Shown here in pieces: positions 61,605 to 64,000 of a DNA stretch of 64,000 nucleotides (its first letter is position 1; every line of letters starts with the position of its first letter). Origin of the DNA: Bradyrhizobium betae. Its GTDB lineage: Bacteria > Pseudomonadota > Alphaproteobacteria > Rhizobiales > Xanthobacteraceae. The notes under the pieces were generated by a model. The model was not told the origin of the DNA and made no database searches. It saw only the letters and a program-made list of their open reading frames with translations. The position numbers and the translations under genes were made by a program. The DNA is taken from NCBI RefSeq assembly GCF_004123905.1, contig NZ_MZXW01000038.1:62001-126000 (forward strand). The letters run 5' to 3'.

Positions 61605-62353
61605 GACCCGTGGTTCTCCGGGGGCATGACCGTATCCACCGTCGGTGTGAACATATAGCCGCAGGAGCGTACCGTCTTGATCACAGTGGCCTCCTGTGGA
61701 TCGGGCTCGATTTTGCGCCGGATACGGCTGATCAGCACATCGATGCTGCGCTCGAATGAGCCGTGGTTGCGGCCCTGGGTGAGATCGAGCAGGCTGTCGC
61801 GCGACAACACGCGGCCGGGCCGCTCGCAGAAGGTGCGCAGCAGATCGAATTCGGCGCTGGTCATCGCGACCCGCGCACCGGCCGGATTGCGCAGCTCCCG
61901 CAGTCTGAAATTGATCCGCCACCCCAGAAAAGTGACGGCGGTCGCGTTATTGGTATTGGTGGCGCTGGACGTCTGGACGACCGCCAGGCGCCGAAGCACC
62001 GCGTTGATCCGGGCCAGCAATTCGCGCGGATTGAACGGCTTAGCAAGGTAGTCGTCAGCGCCCATTTCCAACCCGAGAATCCGATCGACGTCCTCGCCGC
62101 GCGCGGTGAGCATGATGATCGGCATTTGCGACTCCGCGCGAACCTTGCGGCAAAGGCTGAGGCCGTCCTCACCCGGCAGCATCACGTCGAGGATGAGAAG
62201 GTCGACACGGTAATCGGCCATCACCCGCACCATTTCGCGCCCGTCATTTGCCGTCCTTACGTTGCAGGCATTCGTACGTAGATATTTCGTAATCAGCGTC
62301 CGCGTCTCGCGGTCATCTTCGACGACTAGAATGTTAGGCGATGCCGCGGCCAT
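61601..62353 (-). CDS. OmpR-family response regulator
   Basis: 250 residues from ATG 62353 (the in-frame extension to 62455 lacks a receiver start). Receiver: ILVVEDDRETRTLITKYL, Asp phosphorylation site LILDVMLPGEDG, LTARGEDVDRILGLEMGADDYLAKPF. DNA-binding winged helix: AMTSAEFDLLRTFCERPGRVLSRDSLLDLTQG and SIDVLISRIRRKIEPDP. First gene of the two-component operon; partner is the downstream kinase. Confidence 0.93.
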   Translation of the reverse strand: MAAASPNILVVEDDRETRTLITKYLRTNACNVRTANDGREMVRVMADYRVDLLILDVMLPGEDGLSLCRKVRAESQMPIIMLTARGEDVDRILGLEMGADDYLAKPFNPRELLARINAVLRRLAVVQTSSATNTNNATAVTFLGWRINFRLRELRNPAGARVAMTSAEFDLLRTFCERPGRVLSRDSLLDLTQGRNHGSFERSIDVLISRIRRKIEPDPQEATVIKTVRSCGYMFTPTVDTVMPPENHGS

Positions 62354-63370
62354 ACGGATTCTTTGCCTCCCAACTCGGAGAACCGGCGACTGATTCCGGT
62401 TTCGAAATAGTTCTGAGCAGTCCTCGCAAGATGAGGCAACATGCCGGCAAGGCAATAAGAAGGCGACTCCTGCACCGTCAACTCCCCATCAGATCACGGC
62501 ATCATCACCGTCATTTGAGGACCACGGTAAGTCTCCTCCGAGAATACGCGCGTGTGATCAAACCCTCTTTCCACTTGTTTCCGCAACGTTTCACTGTGTT
62601 GCTACGACAAAAACGTGCGAGGATGCCCGGCGGCTAAAACCAATCACGCACACGTCAAGCCGAGTTGTACGCCTTGAATATCGGTTCGGTACACGTAAGC
62701 AACGACCTCGAGGCAAAAATCGCGTTTTGTCCGTACCGGACATCCGACGCCGCGCTCGACAGCGTCGGCAAAGACTCCCGATCATTCGATCAACGCTGCA
62801 TCCCGGAACTAAATTCTCATTTCGTGTGAGTGCCACACTTGTCCCGTGCGGCAATCCTTCATTGATGCGACAGCTCGTTTGGCAGAAGCGTTCAAATGCA
62901 GCGCTGCGACAACGGCTGAGCCATCACCGCCGCTCGCGATGATAACGCGAAAGAAGCATCGTCAAGGCGGCCTCTCATGCGCGCGCATCCTCGTCTCAAA
63001 AAATGAGGCGATCGCGTTATCAGGCAACGCAGATGATGTTCGGTCACGACTACGCCAAGGAAGAACCCACCGGTACGCAGCGGTCTTGGCTACCCAACTC
63101 GCTCCGATCAGCCGCGGCGCGCACATACTTCGCCCCTCGTTTGAAGGTCGTGCCCGTCGTTGGGCCTAGCCTATCGCTCGAAGCTTCGGCGCGCGTGGCG
63201 CCTCGGCAACTGTGATACGAAAGAGCGAAGCGGGATTGGCCATCAAGCGCAACAAGCTGAGTGCCAGTTCAAAGAGCGCGACTTCAGCAACCTGAGACGA
63301 CGGGTCAGCCACAAGGGCTGTTCTCCATCACCTTGTTTTTTTCTGAATATCGCATACAGGTGTTCCGCCG
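62354..63370. other. Large gene-free gap
   Basis: 1017 bp without a gene I can support; the open frames at 62727-62942, 62846-63169 and 63003-63215 on the plus strand have no recognisable content. A short palindrome GTCCG-tac-CGGAC lies near 62730. The two-component operon promoter must lie in the first part (upstream of 62353 on the minus strand). Confidence 0.45.
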
Positions 63371-63859
63371 TTAGAATTTCTTGCTCCGGCCATTCGACGG
63401 CTTCTGATCAGTGCTGGCGGCTTTCATTTCATCCTGTGTGACGCGGCAGTCACCGTTCTTGTCGAACCGCAAAATAAACTCACTCGGCTTGTCAACAAAC
63501 TCGCTACGGGTGATCTTGCCATCTTGGTTTTCATCAAAGTAGCCGAAATCAGCGTCGGTGAAGTTGGTCCCAGTCCGACGGATTATTGTGAACTCGGATG
63601 AATCGAGATGCCCGTCGCGGTTGCGGTCGGCCAGGGTAAATAACCGATGGAGATAGCTCTTCCACTCATCGCAGGTGTAGATGCCATCGTGGTTGGCGTC
63701 CCAGATGTCGGCTCCGCTTGTGGAGGAGAAGTCCTTTGTTGACCGGGCGCCACGGGCAGTGTCGCCCGTTGAAATGGATTGTGCCGAAGCAAACGTTGCA
63801 GTCGTCATAAACAATCCCACGGCGATGCTCATGCCGCGAACGGACCTTATGCCTACCAA
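63371..63859 (-). CDS. Secreted four-EF-hand protein
   Basis: 162 residues. The start is TTG 63859 because AGGAG lies 7 bp upstream; ATG 63832 is an alternative. Signal peptide: VRGMSIAVGLFMTTATFASAQS. Four EF-hand-type loops: DANHDGIYTCDE, DRNRDGHLDSSE, DENQDGKITRSE and DKNGDCRVTQDE, each with Asp/Asn at the first ligand position and Glu at 12. A periplasmic calcium-binding protein. It is the last gene on the window edge; its promoter lies at 63860-64000. Confidence 0.85.
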   Translation of the reverse strand: MVGIRSVRGMSIAVGLFMTTATFASAQSISTGDTARGARSTKDFSSTSGADIWDANHDGIYTCDEWKSYLHRLFTLADRNRDGHLDSSEFTIIRRTGTNFTDADFGYFDENQDGKITRSEFVDKPSEFILRFDKNGDCRVTQDEMKAASTDQKPSNGRSKKF

Positions 63860-64000
63860 ATCTCTCTCCTGTTTGCTCTCACAGCAACTGCATAGCAGCC
63901 CGGACGCTTCGGCGGAACTAGCGACAGATTCGATAGGAGAAATATGCCGTTACAATTCCAGATAAATCACGTGAATTGAGCGCATCATCGGTGGCGAGAT

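Overview
The window is high-GC DNA from an alphaproteobacterium, most likely Bradyrhizobium or a close relative in the Nitrobacteraceae. This rests on protein style (several small proteins I recognise as typical of that group, a TctABC operon, a lone BamA paralogue), an alphaproteobacterial SOS box of the form GTTC-N7-GTTC, and a 3' fragment of initiator tRNA-fMet. No rRNA and no complete tRNA was seen. The genus is inferred; no species call is possible.

Region by region. (1) 1-4.8 kb: the end of a mobile element, with a WGR protein, parA-parB flanked on both sides by the same 16-bp palindrome (parS-like), a MobC-like accessory protein and a HUH relaxase, ending at a 51-nt tRNA-fMet 3' fragment that looks like an attachment site. 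(2) 5.1-17.2 kb: a dense defence-like island. It holds a zinc-ribbon protein + subtilase + AAA+ ATPase operon; a ubiquitin-like operon (three-domain ubiquitin-like protein, E2-like, JAB peptidase, E1/ThiF-like); a divergent XRE repressor + ImmA/IrrE peptidase pair with a shared inverted-repeat operator; a trypsin-like protease; an AbiEi/AbiEii-like toxin-antitoxin pair with a perfect inverted-repeat operator; and an Mrr-like nuclease. (3) 17.4-24.7 kb: small Bradyrhizobium-type proteins, an SRAP (YedK/HMCES) protein, an AlbA_2/Schlafen-type protein, a HEPN-motif protein, two HNH-type proteins and a frameshifted gene. (4) 25.0-29.7 kb: a complete His-Xaa-Ser peptide-modification operon (hxsA-D-B-C), then a secreted three-repeat protein and a small secreted protein. 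(5) 29.7-40.7 kb: scarred accessory DNA with a patatin phospholipase whose catalytic serine codon is an amber stop, a truncated ArdC, an SOS-controlled DUF2130 gene, a 1260-residue protein with a nuclease-like C-terminus flanked by a direct repeat, and several pseudogenes. (6) 40.7-47.5 kb: a metabolic cluster of tctA, tctB, tctC and a class V aminotransferase, with a divergent FCD-type GntR regulator and a ketopantoate-reductase-like enzyme. (7) 47.5-57 kb: cytochrome b561, an FMN reductase, a di-haem peroxidase, a truncated IS1182-like transposase, an SBF-like transporter, decayed DNA, and two short genes sharing an FA-x2-HD-x-WIS-x-SHWG motif. (8) 57-64 kb: bamA paralogue, a small secreted protein, a response regulator/histidine kinase pair and a secreted four-EF-hand protein.

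The most unusual features are: the multi-protease and ubiquitin-like island with its CapH/CapP-like regulators; an E2-like protein with no cysteine; the exported His-Xaa-Ser precursor; the patatin Ser-to-stop change; two paralogous pseudogenes with stops at the same codon; the paired parS-like palindromes; the SOS promoter of the DUF2130 gene; and the small SHWG protein family.
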